In this document: piece after piece, positions 15,868-25,009 of the stretch
Layout of the letters: the number at the start of each line of letters is the position of its first letter
How positions within the stretch are numbered: the first letter of the stretch is position 1
DNA from: Kistimonas asteriae
Lineage (GTDB): Bacteria > Pseudomonadota > Gammaproteobacteria > Pseudomonadales > Endozoicomonadaceae
Direction: 5' to 3'
Assembly (NCBI RefSeq): GCF_018263925.1
Contig: NZ_JAEVHF010000003.1
Span: forward strand, 186,001-250,000
Length of the DNA stretch: 64,000 nt
Position numbers and translations under genes: made by a program
Notes under the pieces: generated by a model
What the model saw: only the letters and a program-made list of their open reading frames with translations
The model's database searches: none
Told to the model about the DNA's origin: nothing

Positions 15868-17658
15868 TCAGGTATACATTGCCTCAATTTCCTTGCCGAA
15901 CCGTTCCATGATCACTTTTCTTCTCAGCTTGAGAGTAGGTGTCATTTCACCCAGATCCAGCGAGAACTCCCGTGGCAGCAATGTAAATTTTTTTACTTTC
16001 TCAAAACGGGGCAGTTCCTTCTGCAGGCTTTCCAGACGCTGCTGAAACAACGCCTGAATCGACTGGTCACGAATCAGGTCCATCCGCGATTCAAACTTCA
16101 CGCCCATGGATCGTGCATACTCTTCCAGTGCTTCATAAGCCGGCACAATCAAGGCGGATACAAATTTCCGGGCATCCGCAATAATCGCGACCTGCTCAAC
16201 AAAATGATCACGAACAATGGTACCTTCGACTACCTGTGGCGCAACATACTTGCCGCCAGACGTTTTCATCAATTCCTTGATGCGCTCCGTCATGACCAGG
16301 TTACCCTGGTCATCAATATATCCAGCATCCCCCGTTCGGAACCAGCCGTCGATGAACGCTTCACGGGTTGCTTCAGGTTTACGGTAATAGCCTCTCATCA
16401 CAGTACCACCGCGCACCTGGATTTCATTATCTGCACCGATCCTGATATCCACTTCCGGCAATGGCTTGCCAATCGAACCCAGCGTAATGGCGTCATCATA
16501 ACAACTGACGGTTGCCGTTGTTTCTGTCAAGCCATAGCCGTATTTGATATTCAGTCCAATGACCTGGAAAAACAGGTTGATGTCGTCTTCCAGCCTGGCA
16601 CCCGCACAGGGGAAAAATCGCATTCTGCCGCCTACCAGAGCACGTAACTTCTGGAATACCAACTTGTCAGCAACCATCTGTGCCAGCCGAAGCCCTGGAG
16701 TTATCCACCGGCCAGACTGTCGGCGGTGAAAATAACGTTCACCGGTTGCCAGAGCCCAGCTGAACAGGCGCTTTCTGAAAGGTGTCGCATGCTCAACACG
16801 GGCCAGAATCGCAGAATGTATCTTCTCGTAGAAACGCGGTACGGCACACATGACGGTTGGTCGCACCACTGTCAGCGCGTCCCTGACCGCTGCAGGGTCA
16901 CGAATGTAGGCATTGGTGGCGCCACGATACATGACATAAAACGTCCAGGCTCTTTCAAATACATGACAGAGGGGCAGGAAGCAGAGTGAAACATCAGCAT
17001 CCGTCAACAACAACCGCTGATCATGAAGGCGCAGGGTAGTGCCAAAATTCCGGTAATCCAGCATCACCCCCTTGGGTTCACCCGTCGTGCCTGAGGTGTA
17101 GATCAGGGTGACCAGATCATCCATATCACTGCTTTCAAACCGCTCGGTCAGCAGATCACGAAAAGCGGTCGTCGTTGCACACCCGATAAAGTCCGTCAGA
17201 TAGACGGCATGCGGACAGCCGCGAATATTCACACCAGGATCCAGTACGACAATTTTTTCTAATACCGACGCATCAGAGAGAAGCGATACGGCTTTGTCAA
17301 ACTGCTCCTGCTCACCCACAAACAGGATTCTGGCCTCAGCATCATTAATAATATATTGAGCCTGCCCGGTCGTGCTGGTCGGATAAAGCGGTACTGTCAC
17401 CGCCCGGCAGGACAGGATCGCCAGATCAGCAATCGTCCACTCGGGCATATTACGGGCGAAGATCCCCACCTTATCCTGTACATCAACCCCTTCGCGCAAC
17501 AAGGCGCAGGCTAACGCATCGACTCGATGGCCAAATTGCTGCCAGTTAATGGTTTTCCAGGACCGTCCTTGCTGGTATCTGATGGCAATTCTGTCACGAT
17601 ATTGGCTGACGCGTTCATGAAACAGTCGAACCAGGTGCCAGTCTGTCACGCTTTGCAT
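15868..17658 (-). CDS. Long-chain acyl-CoA synthetase (AMP-forming, FadD15/FAA type)
   Basis: This enzyme activates fatty acids to acyl-CoA through an acyl-adenylate. The AMP-binding signature YTSGTTGEPKGVML, KYGYGLTETTA, DGWFRTGDAGYID and TERIKELMKTSGGKYVAP are intact. The last of these (with the GGKY core) separates FAA/FadD15 synthetases from FadD. The start at ATG 17658 gives 596 residues, the usual size. The frame continues to ATG 17751, but those 31 extra residues do not look like the family. Their DNA also holds a 7-bp hairpin (about 17675-17693) just before 17658, better explained as untranslated leader. With two FadL porins elsewhere in the window, it suggests use of exogenous fatty acids. 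Confidence 0.92.
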   Translation of the reverse strand: MQSVTDWHLVRLFHERVSQYRDRIAIRYQQGRSWKTINWQQFGHRVDALACALLREGVDVQDKVGIFARNMPEWTIADLAILSCRAVTVPLYPTSTTGQAQYIINDAEARILFVGEQEQFDKAVSLLSDASVLEKIVVLDPGVNIRGCPHAVYLTDFIGCATTTAFRDLLTERFESSDMDDLVTLIYTSGTTGEPKGVMLDYRNFGTTLRLHDQRLLLTDADVSLCFLPLCHVFERAWTFYVMYRGATNAYIRDPAAVRDALTVVRPTVMCAVPRFYEKIHSAILARVEHATPFRKRLFSWALATGERYFHRRQSGRWITPGLRLAQMVADKLVFQKLRALVGGRMRFFPCAGARLEDDINLFFQVIGLNIKYGYGLTETTATVSCYDDAITLGSIGKPLPEVDIRIGADNEIQVRGGTVMRGYYRKPEATREAFIDGWFRTGDAGYIDDQGNLVMTERIKELMKTSGGKYVAPQVVEGTIVRDHFVEQVAIIADARKFVSALIVPAYEALEEYARSMGVKFESRMDLIRDQSIQALFQQRLESLQKELPRFEKVKKFTLLPREFSLDLGEMTPTLKLRRKVIMERFGKEIEAMYT

Positions 17659-17907
17659 GAAATATTCCGGAATATCCGCTCGTATTGAGCGGATGCAAGT
17701 CTGTCGTGTAGGGAATATACGGTCAATACGGTGTGAGCGCAGACAACTCATATTTTTCCATTAAATTTAATTTCAACATCCAATAAAATATTTCACAATA
17801 AAAAAACACAGTTTGATTGTTAATTGACATAATAATGCCCAAAGCCATGAAACATTCCCCATTAAAAAACCACTAGCATTAATTAATAAAACCATTATTA
17901 GTGAGAC

Positions 17908-18834
17908 ATGGGCATGAAACGTAAAGTTCAGAAAGGGTTCACACTCATTGAACTGATGATTGTTGTTGCCATCATCGGAATCCTGTCAGCAATTGCTATT
18001 CCCGCCTATCAAAATTACGTAGCGCGAGCAAAAATCACTGAAGGATTGGCGCTGGCAGGCGGTTTCAAACAGCAATCCATGGAATACTTTAGCTCTGCTG
18101 GTGGCTGGCCAACAACCTTTGGTGATCTCGGTATTAATGATGATGGAAAAGGATTTATTCATTACCCCAAAAATATGCATGTCGATCATGTATTTCTGGG
18201 CGGGGGCCACGTCTACGTTAGATTCGACGAAACTCTCAGCAATGCCAGTATGCTGTTATTTGCCGATGCAATCAGCTCCAATAGCAGTGTGATAAGGTGG
18301 AGATGCATTCCTGCACATCCTGACACTAAGGAAGTTTGGACCAAGCTCAATATGGAATACGCTATGCCTAGCGTAGAGGATCAGGAAAAAACATTTAACT
18401 ACTTCCCTGGAGCATGCACAAAAGATCTCAATGAGACTGTTGATACGTGGAAAAAACAAAAAGATTTGACTGACGAGATTGCCAAAAATCCTAATCCCAC
18501 CCCCCCACCATCACCATCACCATCACCATCACCATCACCATCACCATCACCATCACCATCACCATCACCAGCACCAGCACCAGCACCAGCACCTTCATCT
18601 AGTGGACCGAGTGGTGGTATTGATATGACCGGGCGAGGAGGCTGTAGGGATATGTCTGCATACTGGTATGGTGGAATAATTCATTATTGCGTAAACAATC
18701 ATATGCATACCGTTTCACAATTTCTAGACTGGGGACAATTCAATCCGGCTGCTATTGCCGAGCACCAGCGCACTGTAGCCGATCTAACCAATAGAGGGAT
18801 GCTGCATACCCTGCCTCCTGGCTACGCACCATAA
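17908..18834 (+). CDS. Type IV pilin-like protein with Pro-Ser/Pro-Ala repeat linker and extra C-terminal domain
   Basis: The prepilin leader [10 protein letters not shown] ends at G10, before F11, with the conserved Glu at mature position 5. The helix [14 protein letters not shown] is that of type IV pilins (PilA/PilE). Residues 11-180 form a pilin-size head with C133 and C170 in the position of a D-loop disulfide. Then comes a linker of ten Ser-Pro and four Ala-Pro units (about 201-229) and a unique 75-residue end with C246 and C261. At 308 residues it is twice the normal length. It may be a minor or tip pilin displaying an adhesive domain; that role is inference. ATG 17914 is an alternative start. 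No pilus assembly genes are nearby. Confidence 0.82.
   Translation: MGMKRKVQKGFTLIELMIVVAIIGILSAIAIPAYQNYVARAKITEGLALAGGFKQQSMEYFSSAGGWPTTFGDLGINDDGKGFIHYPKNMHVDHVFLGGGHVYVRFDETLSNASMLLFADAISSNSSVIRWRCIPAHPDTKEVWTKLNMEYAMPSVEDQEKTFNYFPGACTKDLNETVDTWKKQKDLTDEIAKNPNPTPPPSPSPSPSPSPSPSPSPSPSPAPAPAPAPSSSGPSGGIDMTGRGGCRDMSAYWYGGIIHYCVNNHMHTVSQFLDWGQFNPAAIAEHQRTVADLTNRGMLHTLPPGYAP
18511..18594 (+). repeat. In-frame hexanucleotide repeat in pilin gene
   Basis: Ten exact copies of TCACCA (18511-18570) are followed by four GCACC(A/T) units (18571-18594), encoding Ser-Pro then Ala-Pro. The unit is a multiple of three, so slippage would change linker length without breaking the frame. Confidence 0.97.
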
Positions 18835-18842
18835 GAGCAATC

Positions 18843-18888
18843 GTCTAACTGTGAGAGCGGATTCATTGTAAAGCTCCCACAGTTAGAC
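18843..18888 (+). terminator. Long hairpin after repeat-pilin gene
   Basis: A 16-bp inverted repeat with one mismatch (18843-18858 with 18873-18888) starts nine bases after the pilin stop. It has a 14-base loop and no T-run, so it may protect the 3' end of the pilin mRNA or act with rho. Confidence 0.5.
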
Positions 18889-19138
18889 TCAAACGTATTA
18901 TTTAAATCCACTAAAAAACCACAATGCATAACTTACTGAAAGACATCAGATTTTGGTAATTTAAAAGTGCTACCAAACAAATTAATAACGATATACGTAA
19001 AGAAAAGTCAAATATAGCACCTTGAAAAACTCATAATACCCACGCTGCATGCCGCCAATAAATATCCTTCATTATTTTACTTAATTTTTTTGTAATACTT
19101 CTGAAAAACGTTTACCTTCCTGCTTTTTAAGCATCCAC
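18889..19138. other. AT-rich spacer before truC
   Basis: The spacer is AT-rich. I see no gene, RNA or repeat beyond the hairpin just before it. Confidence 0.5.
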
Positions 19139-19903
19139 ATGACACACCCTTACCAAGCACTGCCAATCATCTTTTTCGATGACTATCTGATTGCAATCCA
19201 CAAGCCCTCTGGTTTGCTTGTCCACCGCTCCATGATAGATCGCCATGAAACCCGCTTCGCCCTGCAGATGGTACGAGACCAGATTGGCCAGCGGGTTTAT
19301 CCACTGCATCGGCTCGATAAACCGACTTCAGGTGTTCTGCTGTTTGCTCTGTCGCCTGAAATAGCGAAACTGGCGGGTGAGCAGTTCCAGATTAATGCCG
19401 TAAAGAAAACCTATCTGGCAGTTGTGCGTGGCATTACGCCTGATGAAGGCACTATCAATCGTCCCCTCAAAGAACAGCTGGATAAAATGACGGATAAACG
19501 GGCTGATCAGGATAAACCGGCCCAGGAAGCAATCACCCATTATCGTCGTCTGAACACTGTCGAATTACCTGTCAGTATCGACCGTTATCCGACCTCCCGG
19601 TATTCACTCGTTGCCGCTTATCCGGAGACGGGGCGAAAGCACCAGATCAGACGGCATATGAAGCATATCGCCCACCCCATTATTGGCGACGCCAAGCATG
19701 GCAAGGGTAAACATAATCGCTATTTTGCTGAATCGCTGGATGCCGGACGGCTGTTACTGGCCTGCACAGAAATGCAATTGATGCATCCTGTCACCGGGGA
19801 ACCGCTTTGTTTACAAGCTCCGCTGGACCCAGTAATGGTCCACCTCTTTAAACGCTTCCAGTGGGAAAACAGTATTCCTCTGCAATGGCGGGACGAGGCA
19901 TGA
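19139..19903 (+). CDS. truC: tRNA pseudouridine(65) synthase
   Basis: TruC isomerises uridine 65 of tRNA to pseudouridine. The 254-residue protein has the RluA-family catalytic motif HRLDKPTSG with Asp at about residue 60. KPSGLLVHRSMID and TGRKHQIRRHMKHIAHPIIGDAKHG are characteristic of TruC, as opposed to RluA/C/D. E. coli TruC is 260 residues. It starts at the first ATG and is convergent with the DUF58 gene, with only seven bases between the stops and no terminator seen. Confidence 0.93.
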   Translation: MTHPYQALPIIFFDDYLIAIHKPSGLLVHRSMIDRHETRFALQMVRDQIGQRVYPLHRLDKPTSGVLLFALSPEIAKLAGEQFQINAVKKTYLAVVRGITPDEGTINRPLKEQLDKMTDKRADQDKPAQEAITHYRRLNTVELPVSIDRYPTSRYSLVAAYPETGRKHQIRRHMKHIAHPIIGDAKHGKGKHNRYFAESLDAGRLLLACTEMQLMHPVTGEPLCLQAPLDPVMVHLFKRFQWENSIPLQWRDEA

Positions 19904-19910
19904 GGCTGAA

Positions 19911-21242
19911 CTAAAGCGCACCACTGGCCTTGATGCTGAGATAACCATTGACCAGCGCAACAGGCAACGCTGCGGGCAAGACATCCGCCAGGGTCGTACC
20001 GGTAGAACCCAGCTGTCGCAAAGCCTGTTGACGCTCCTGCAGGTAACGGGCAATACCACACACGGCCAACGCCTGGTCAAAGGACTGCACAGACTGAGAT
20101 AACAGCTGATCGAGCTGCACTTCGCGCAAACTGGCCACCATGACCTGATGACTACCAGACAGCAACCGGATAGCGGCCTGTAAGTCTTCAGCCCCCTCAT
20201 CCCTCACGTTGGTAATGAGAATAACCAGGGCATGTTTACGATGACGCGTCATCAACTGTTCAGCCGCCCGCAAATAATCACTGTTCTCTGTGGTGCTGTG
20301 TAGGTCGTAGACCTGATTCAGCAGCAGTTTCATGGCGGCACGCCCCTTGACCGGTGATACCCAGCGATCAGCCCCTGCCACGCTCATCATACCGACAGCA
20401 TCCCCCTGGCGAAGTGCCATCCAGGCCGTCACCAGCATGGCATTGAGCGCATGATCAAAATGACTGAGATCATCTTCCTTAATTCTCATACGACGGCCAC
20501 AGTCCAGCAGGAATATCACATCCTGATCTTTTTCAGACTGGTATTCACGGGATATCAGTTTTGCCTGTCTGGCACTGGCCCGCCAGTCAACCTGTCGCAA
20601 TACATCGCCCTGCTGAAATTCACGCAACTGATGAAAATCTAACCCCTGCCCTCGGCGCTGAACCACATGTGCGCCCATTTGGGTCAGCTGCTGTTCCATC
20701 GAGAGTATTTTATTGTCCAGAACCGGTTTGAAATTCGGGTAGACCCTGACAGTCTGGTCATCACAGGCTTGCTGGCGGAATTCCCATAACTTCAGCACGC
20801 TGGTTATGCGGATATCGATACTACCCAGCGGGAACAGACCTCGAAGATTAGGAAAAAGATGATAATGAATAATTCGTTTGTGGCCAGGCTTCAGTGATAC
20901 CGTCACCGGCAGGTTATCAGTAGCAAAGCCTTCCGCCAGCTGATCTGCGACCGTACACAGAACTTGCCGTTTATATGGGTTCTCAATAATCACTGCGGCT
21001 GCATTCGCAACGCCGACCGATAAATTCCCTGGCAACTGACGTTTGATAACCAACTGGCTGACCGTGCGACTGAACCCCAGGTCAACGATCAATACCAGTA
21101 ATATCACAATACCCGTACCCCACCAAGCCATGCTGACGAATTCAGCACTCCCGGCGGTTAGTGCATACCTGGCCAGTATCGGTAGAACAGACAAGCACAA
21201 CCAGCTGAACAATAGTGTTATTAGCGTCCTTGAGGGTCTCAT
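19911..21242 (-). CDS. DUF58 domain protein
   Basis: This 443-residue protein has two N-terminal membrane helices (about 7-26 and 34-55). The DUF58 signature is FHQLREFQQGDVLRQVDWRASAR, followed by a von Willebrand A-like fold with VIFLLDCGRRM, a metal-site-like DxGxxM variant. DUF58 proteins are regular partners of MoxR ATPases. They are thought to act in cofactor insertion or assembly of envelope complexes, but their substrate is not known. Its start overlaps the end of the MoxR gene by 4 bp. It is the last gene of the seven-gene minus-strand operon. Confidence 0.9.
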   Translation of the reverse strand: MRPSRTLITLLFSWLCLSVLPILARYALTAGSAEFVSMAWWGTGIVILLVLIVDLGFSRTVSQLVIKRQLPGNLSVGVANAAAVIIENPYKRQVLCTVADQLAEGFATDNLPVTVSLKPGHKRIIHYHLFPNLRGLFPLGSIDIRITSVLKLWEFRQQACDDQTVRVYPNFKPVLDNKILSMEQQLTQMGAHVVQRRGQGLDFHQLREFQQGDVLRQVDWRASARQAKLISREYQSEKDQDVIFLLDCGRRMRIKEDDLSHFDHALNAMLVTAWMALRQGDAVGMMSVAGADRWVSPVKGRAAMKLLLNQVYDLHSTTENSDYLRAAEQLMTRHRKHALVILITNVRDEGAEDLQAAIRLLSGSHQVMVASLREVQLDQLLSQSVQSFDQALAVCGIARYLQERQQALRQLGSTGTTLADVLPAALPVALVNGYLSIKASGAL

Positions 21243-22228
21243 AAGCGGGGTGCTTCTATATCATCCATCATCTCGGCCAACAGATAATCCGTACTCAGCC
21301 CTTCAATCGCCATATCGACAGACAAGGCCACCCGGTGTCGCATCACCGGTATCGCCATCGCCTTAACATCATCCGGCAGGACATAACGACGCTTCTGAAG
21401 CAATGCATACGCGCGCGCGCATTTCACCAGCGCTATACAGGCCCGTGTACCGGCGCCACGGGAGAAGACAGGACGTTCCCGCGTTGCCCTGACCAGCCTC
21501 ACAGCATAGGCTGCCACCTGCTCATCAACGGTCACGCTCGCTGCCGCCTGCTGCAACTTTTGCATCTCGTGGGCGGTTAATAACGGTCCGGATGGATGAG
21601 TCGCTTGATTGCCCGGTTCTATTCCCGTTACCTGACGGGTCAGCGCCAGTTCATCCTCCATCCCCGGATAGCCAATAAACACTTTCAGCAGGAATCGATC
21701 CAGCTCCGCTTCCGGCAAGGGATAAGTCCCCTCCTGCTCAATCGGGTTCTGGGTGGCCATGACCATGAAAGGTTCCGGCACCGCTTGCGCGCGCCCCTCA
21801 ATCGTGACCTGATGCTCTTCCATCACTTCCAGCAATGCGGCCTGTGTTTTCGCCGGCGAACGGTTAATTTCATCCGTCAGCAACAGGTTAGTAAAGACTG
21901 GCCCCCGCCGAATCCGGAACTCACCTTCTTTCATGTTGTACAACACATGTCCGGTTACATCCGCAGGCATCAGGTCAGGGGTAAACTGAATACGACGGAA
22001 TTCGCCATCGAAGCATTGGGCAAGGGTGCGAACCAGCAGCGTCTTACCAAGACCCGGCACCCCCTCAACCAGGACATGACCTTTCGCCAGCAATACGACC
22101 AGTACCTGATCAACCACTTCAGGCTGTCCAATGATCGCCTGATTAATCCGCTCGCGTAACGCACCAAGCTTCTCCAGCAGGGGATGAGACGTGTTATCCC
22201 CTGACCCTGTATCCATTTGCTCGGTCAT
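21239..22228 (-). CDS. MoxR-family AAA+ ATPase
   Basis: The 329-residue protein carries Walker A GVPGLGKTLLV (from residue 56), Walker B LLTDEINRSPAKTQAALLEVM, sensor 1 ATQNPIEQEGTYPLPEAELDRF and a C-terminal lid domain. MoxR ATPases act as chaperones with VWA or DUF58 partners. The partner here is the DUF58 protein encoded downstream with a 4-bp overlap. It also overlaps the upstream DUF4350-type gene by 4 bp. Confidence 0.95.
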   Translation of the reverse strand: MTEQMDTGSGDNTSHPLLEKLGALRERINQAIIGQPEVVDQVLVVLLAKGHVLVEGVPGLGKTLLVRTLAQCFDGEFRRIQFTPDLMPADVTGHVLYNMKEGEFRIRRGPVFTNLLLTDEINRSPAKTQAALLEVMEEHQVTIEGRAQAVPEPFMVMATQNPIEQEGTYPLPEAELDRFLLKVFIGYPGMEDELALTRQVTGIEPGNQATHPSGPLLTAHEMQKLQQAAASVTVDEQVAAYAVRLVRATRERPVFSRGAGTRACIALVKCARAYALLQKRRYVLPDDVKAMAIPVMRHRVALSVDMAIEGLSTDYLLAEMMDDIEAPRL

Positions 22229-23463
22229 AACGACTCCCTGATTTTTTGTAATAGTGCAACCTGACGGACAAAACCTGTTTCATTCACCTTATCGGGCATA
22301 GACAATGCCAACCGTACATCTATCGCCTCTAACCCTGCCCTATCTGCCAGATAGCGGTGCAGTTCGTTTTTGTCTGAACGACTGCCCGGATACCGCTGAT
22401 TTGTCTTTTTTATAACCTCTTGCTGAAGCGGTTCCAGTAATGCTTTATAGCGTTTATGGCGCCAAAGAAAATCGGCTGAAGCACGAACATGTTCTGAAAT
22501 CGCACGTCGGCGACTGAAGTCAGGTTCCTGCACTGCACCAAAGCGACGTGACCGATACACAAGCCAGGTTGCCAACAAAAGACCGAATGCAACCACCAAC
22601 TCAGGTGCCGCCTGCCAGACAATGGTCGTTAAAGGTGGCATCTGAGTACCACGGATAATGCGAACCGTCTGTTCACCACGCTCCATACGACTGGATAGCG
22701 TGTGCAATAGATACGCATGATCAAACTGGTCAATCCGGCTGGAGTGCCAGAGGCTACTATCCGACACGACTGTCAAGAGGCCTTCTCCGACCTGAAACTG
22801 GATGAAGTGCAATCCAGTCTCATTACCTGCCTGATATAACGGCAAGGGCTCCTCGCTAACCCCATCACCTTCTTGCTGCTCTATCGAATGCTCTAGAATA
22901 AAATCAGGTGAGAAATAGGCAGTAACGGGATCAGATACATTCTCAAACCGAATCTGAGTCAATTGCTCTTGGGGGATCAACGCGGAGCGGTCTTCGTCCT
23001 TTCCGGGAATGCCTGCTATCTCGTTCAACGCATGTTGATGTTGATCATCAGTTGTTGATGCATTGCTTTCGTGTTTCACACGACTAACGGCCAATGGCGC
23101 TAACAACACATGTCGAGACAATTGACGTGCAGATGGTGCTTCAATGATGAGATGTCCGCCCTGTAACAACCAGGCTTCCAATAGCCTGCTGCGCGACTCA
23201 GAGCGCACTAATTCCGCCTGACTAATCAAGAGTGTCGAAACTGATGACAGGTTATTCAGACTGGCTGCGCTGTCGTCACTTTGCACGTCGTAGCCTAACT
23301 TTGCCAGGTAATGCTCTGCTGCCAGAAAGGGGTTAATCCTGGCCTCACGGCTGAAACCACGATCAATGGTTTTTTCCCAGGGTTCAAAGAACGTTTTGAA
23401 ACCGTAGATGACCAAACCCGTCAGCAACACAATAACGCTGATAATACCCAGTCGCTTAGCCAC
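22225..23463 (-). CDS. DUF4350-type membrane protein
   Basis: From GTG 23463 the protein has 412 residues. GGGAGG lies nine bases upstream, within the end of the preceding gene, giving an 8-bp overlap. The alternative start at 23502 would overlap 47 bp and adds a Cys-rich non-family tail. It has an N-terminal membrane helix, then a periplasmic segment with NPFLAAEHYLAKLGYDV and LLEAWLLQGGHLIIEAPS, typical of DUF4350. A second helix lies near VAFGLLLATWLVY, before a cytosolic tail with ISEHVRASADFLWRH. Its role is unknown; the neighbours imply a MoxR-linked envelope complex. Confidence 0.82.
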   Translation of the reverse strand: MAKRLGIISVIVLLTGLVIYGFKTFFEPWEKTIDRGFSREARINPFLAAEHYLAKLGYDVQSDDSAASLNNLSSVSTLLISQAELVRSESRSRLLEAWLLQGGHLIIEAPSARQLSRHVLLAPLAVSRVKHESNASTTDDQHQHALNEIAGIPGKDEDRSALIPQEQLTQIRFENVSDPVTAYFSPDFILEHSIEQQEGDGVSEEPLPLYQAGNETGLHFIQFQVGEGLLTVVSDSSLWHSSRIDQFDHAYLLHTLSSRMERGEQTVRIIRGTQMPPLTTIVWQAAPELVVAFGLLLATWLVYRSRRFGAVQEPDFSRRRAISEHVRASADFLWRHKRYKALLEPLQQEVIKKTNQRYPGSRSDKNELHRYLADRAGLEAIDVRLALSMPDKVNETGFVRQVALLQKIRESL

Positions 23464-25009
23464 GGCAGAACACCTCCCGCCACTGCAGGCATAAAGCCTC
23501 AAACTGTTGCGGTTCTATCACCTGATGACCATAGGCCAGACGCTGCCAGTCCGACGTCAAGCAACGCATATATTCATGCAAAGTGATGTCGGGATGCGCA
23601 GCCACTAAGTCCACACACTCCTGTTCCGTGTGACCGGCAACCAGCGGCACAGAAAAGGCATGAATCAACCGAGAGAGGCTGGCGCGATAAAGCAGCCCCA
23701 TCGCCGCCCTGTGATCACCGCTTTGCCATAACGATTGTGCAGATGCCGGTACATCATCGGGCAGGCTTTCCGGGCGTACATCCATGCCAGCCAATAAAGT
23801 CGGTGTGGCGCGCTTAGTTTCTGCTCCCGACGCAATCCCCGCCAATAGACGACCAAGGTGTTTCCGGTAAAAATACAGCAGGTAAGCAATCACTATGGCC
23901 AATAGTGTCCACAGCAAAACTTCCAACAGTAAAGCCATACCCTGTTGCATCTGACCTTGATGGGCACTCCACGCCTGCAACCATTGTATAAAATCAACAA
24001 TCCACGAATTACTGGGTTCTTCTGATGCCTCATCAGCAAATGCTTTCAGGCGCCATCCCCGCTGCGTTTCCTGCTGATGAAACGCATCACCTGCCAGGAC
24101 AGATTGAATCACCTCCCGGGACTCGACCTGACCAATGTCATGTAACGGATCGGAAGCATCATTGGCTGAAGAACGAGCCCATGCTGGTTCAAGCGTAACC
24201 AGGCACAGAGCTGTGATGAATGAAGCCGCCAGGACAACCCAGCTGCGCAGTGTGACGGTGCCTTTCGCACGCTTTGTCTCGCTAAAGCGCTGGGCCATCG
24301 CACGGAAGCGAATTTCAATATCCCAGCCCTCCAGCTCAATGCGACGATTAATATACAGAGCAAAACCCGCCATGGTGTAAAAAGGCGCCATCACGGACAT
24401 CGCGAGCCAACCCAACACATTCGTCACGACCAGCCACCACAGTGGTCCATCCGTGTTGTACCACTCAACGCCGATACTGTCGGGTAAAAACAACATCAGA
24501 AAGAAAGCGGCCCCCATGGAGAAAATGGCTTCGATATGGGCACAAGCGATGGTCAACCAGGCTGAACCGCCCCCTTCCCTTTGATCCAGCACGCCAATAC
24601 GCTGTCGCCGACGTTTTCCTGTCAGCCTCTCAAGCGCTGTCACTGGCATCACAAAGGAACGTCCCGGGCTGAATCGTCGCCATGTTAACCAGGCAAACCC
24701 GTCAGCGCGCAACATACCCGGCATGGCCCGTATCGCACTCCCCACCGATACTGACTCACCAAATAGCTGGCGACTGGCAATATACAACGGCGCACAATCC
24801 CACAGGGGTTTGAACCACCAGATCAGCAGCAGCGCGAGCCATTGACGTTCACCCACCAGCAGGCTGGCAACCAGAAACACGACACCGCTCGGGATCAACC
24901 AGGCCAGAAACAGTGACCGCCACCACTGTCTTGCCAGCACAAAGCCAAGGTCCATGGCTTCATAGCGACTACGCAGTCGCGGACGAATACTAAGCTGACT
25001 GAGATCCAC
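23456..25009 (-). CDS. Multi-pass membrane protein with DUF4129-like C-terminus
   Basis: The 517-residue protein has several predicted membrane helices in residues 30-210, one near 230-250, a periplasmic stretch and another helix (LLEVLLWTLLAIVIAYLLYFY) at about 360-380. The soluble end, about 420-517, contains LYRASLSRLIHAFSVPLVAGHTEQE, the pattern of DUF4129, including an H-x-x-x-E-like spacing. In this conserved gene order it is usually annotated DUF4129. It overlaps the SpoIIM gene by 20 bp and the DUF4350 gene by 8 bp. Confidence 0.78.
   Translation of the reverse strand: MDLSQLSIRPRLRSRYEAMDLGFVLARQWWRSLFLAWLIPSGVVFLVASLLVGERQWLALLLIWWFKPLWDCAPLYIASRQLFGESVSVGSAIRAMPGMLRADGFAWLTWRRFSPGRSFVMPVTALERLTGKRRRQRIGVLDQREGGGSAWLTIACAHIEAIFSMGAAFFLMLFLPDSIGVEWYNTDGPLWWLVVTNVLGWLAMSVMAPFYTMAGFALYINRRIELEGWDIEIRFRAMAQRFSETKRAKGTVTLRSWVVLAASFITALCLVTLEPAWARSSANDASDPLHDIGQVESREVIQSVLAGDAFHQQETQRGWRLKAFADEASEEPSNSWIVDFIQWLQAWSAHQGQMQQGMALLLEVLLWTLLAIVIAYLLYFYRKHLGRLLAGIASGAETKRATPTLLAGMDVRPESLPDDVPASAQSLWQSGDHRAAMGLLYRASLSRLIHAFSVPLVAGHTEQECVDLVAAHPDITLHEYMRCLTSDWQRLAYGHQVIEPQQFEALCLQWREVFCRG

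Noticed and set aside
17824-17829. Perfect TTGACA upstream of the repeat pilin as a -35 box
   Set aside because: No acceptable -10 is found 16-18 bp downstream, and no sigma54 motif is present either; the promoter remains unplaced.
18511-18594. Hexanucleotide array considered as a CRISPR or satellite
   Set aside because: The units are contiguous six-base repeats in frame with a coding sequence, without spacers.
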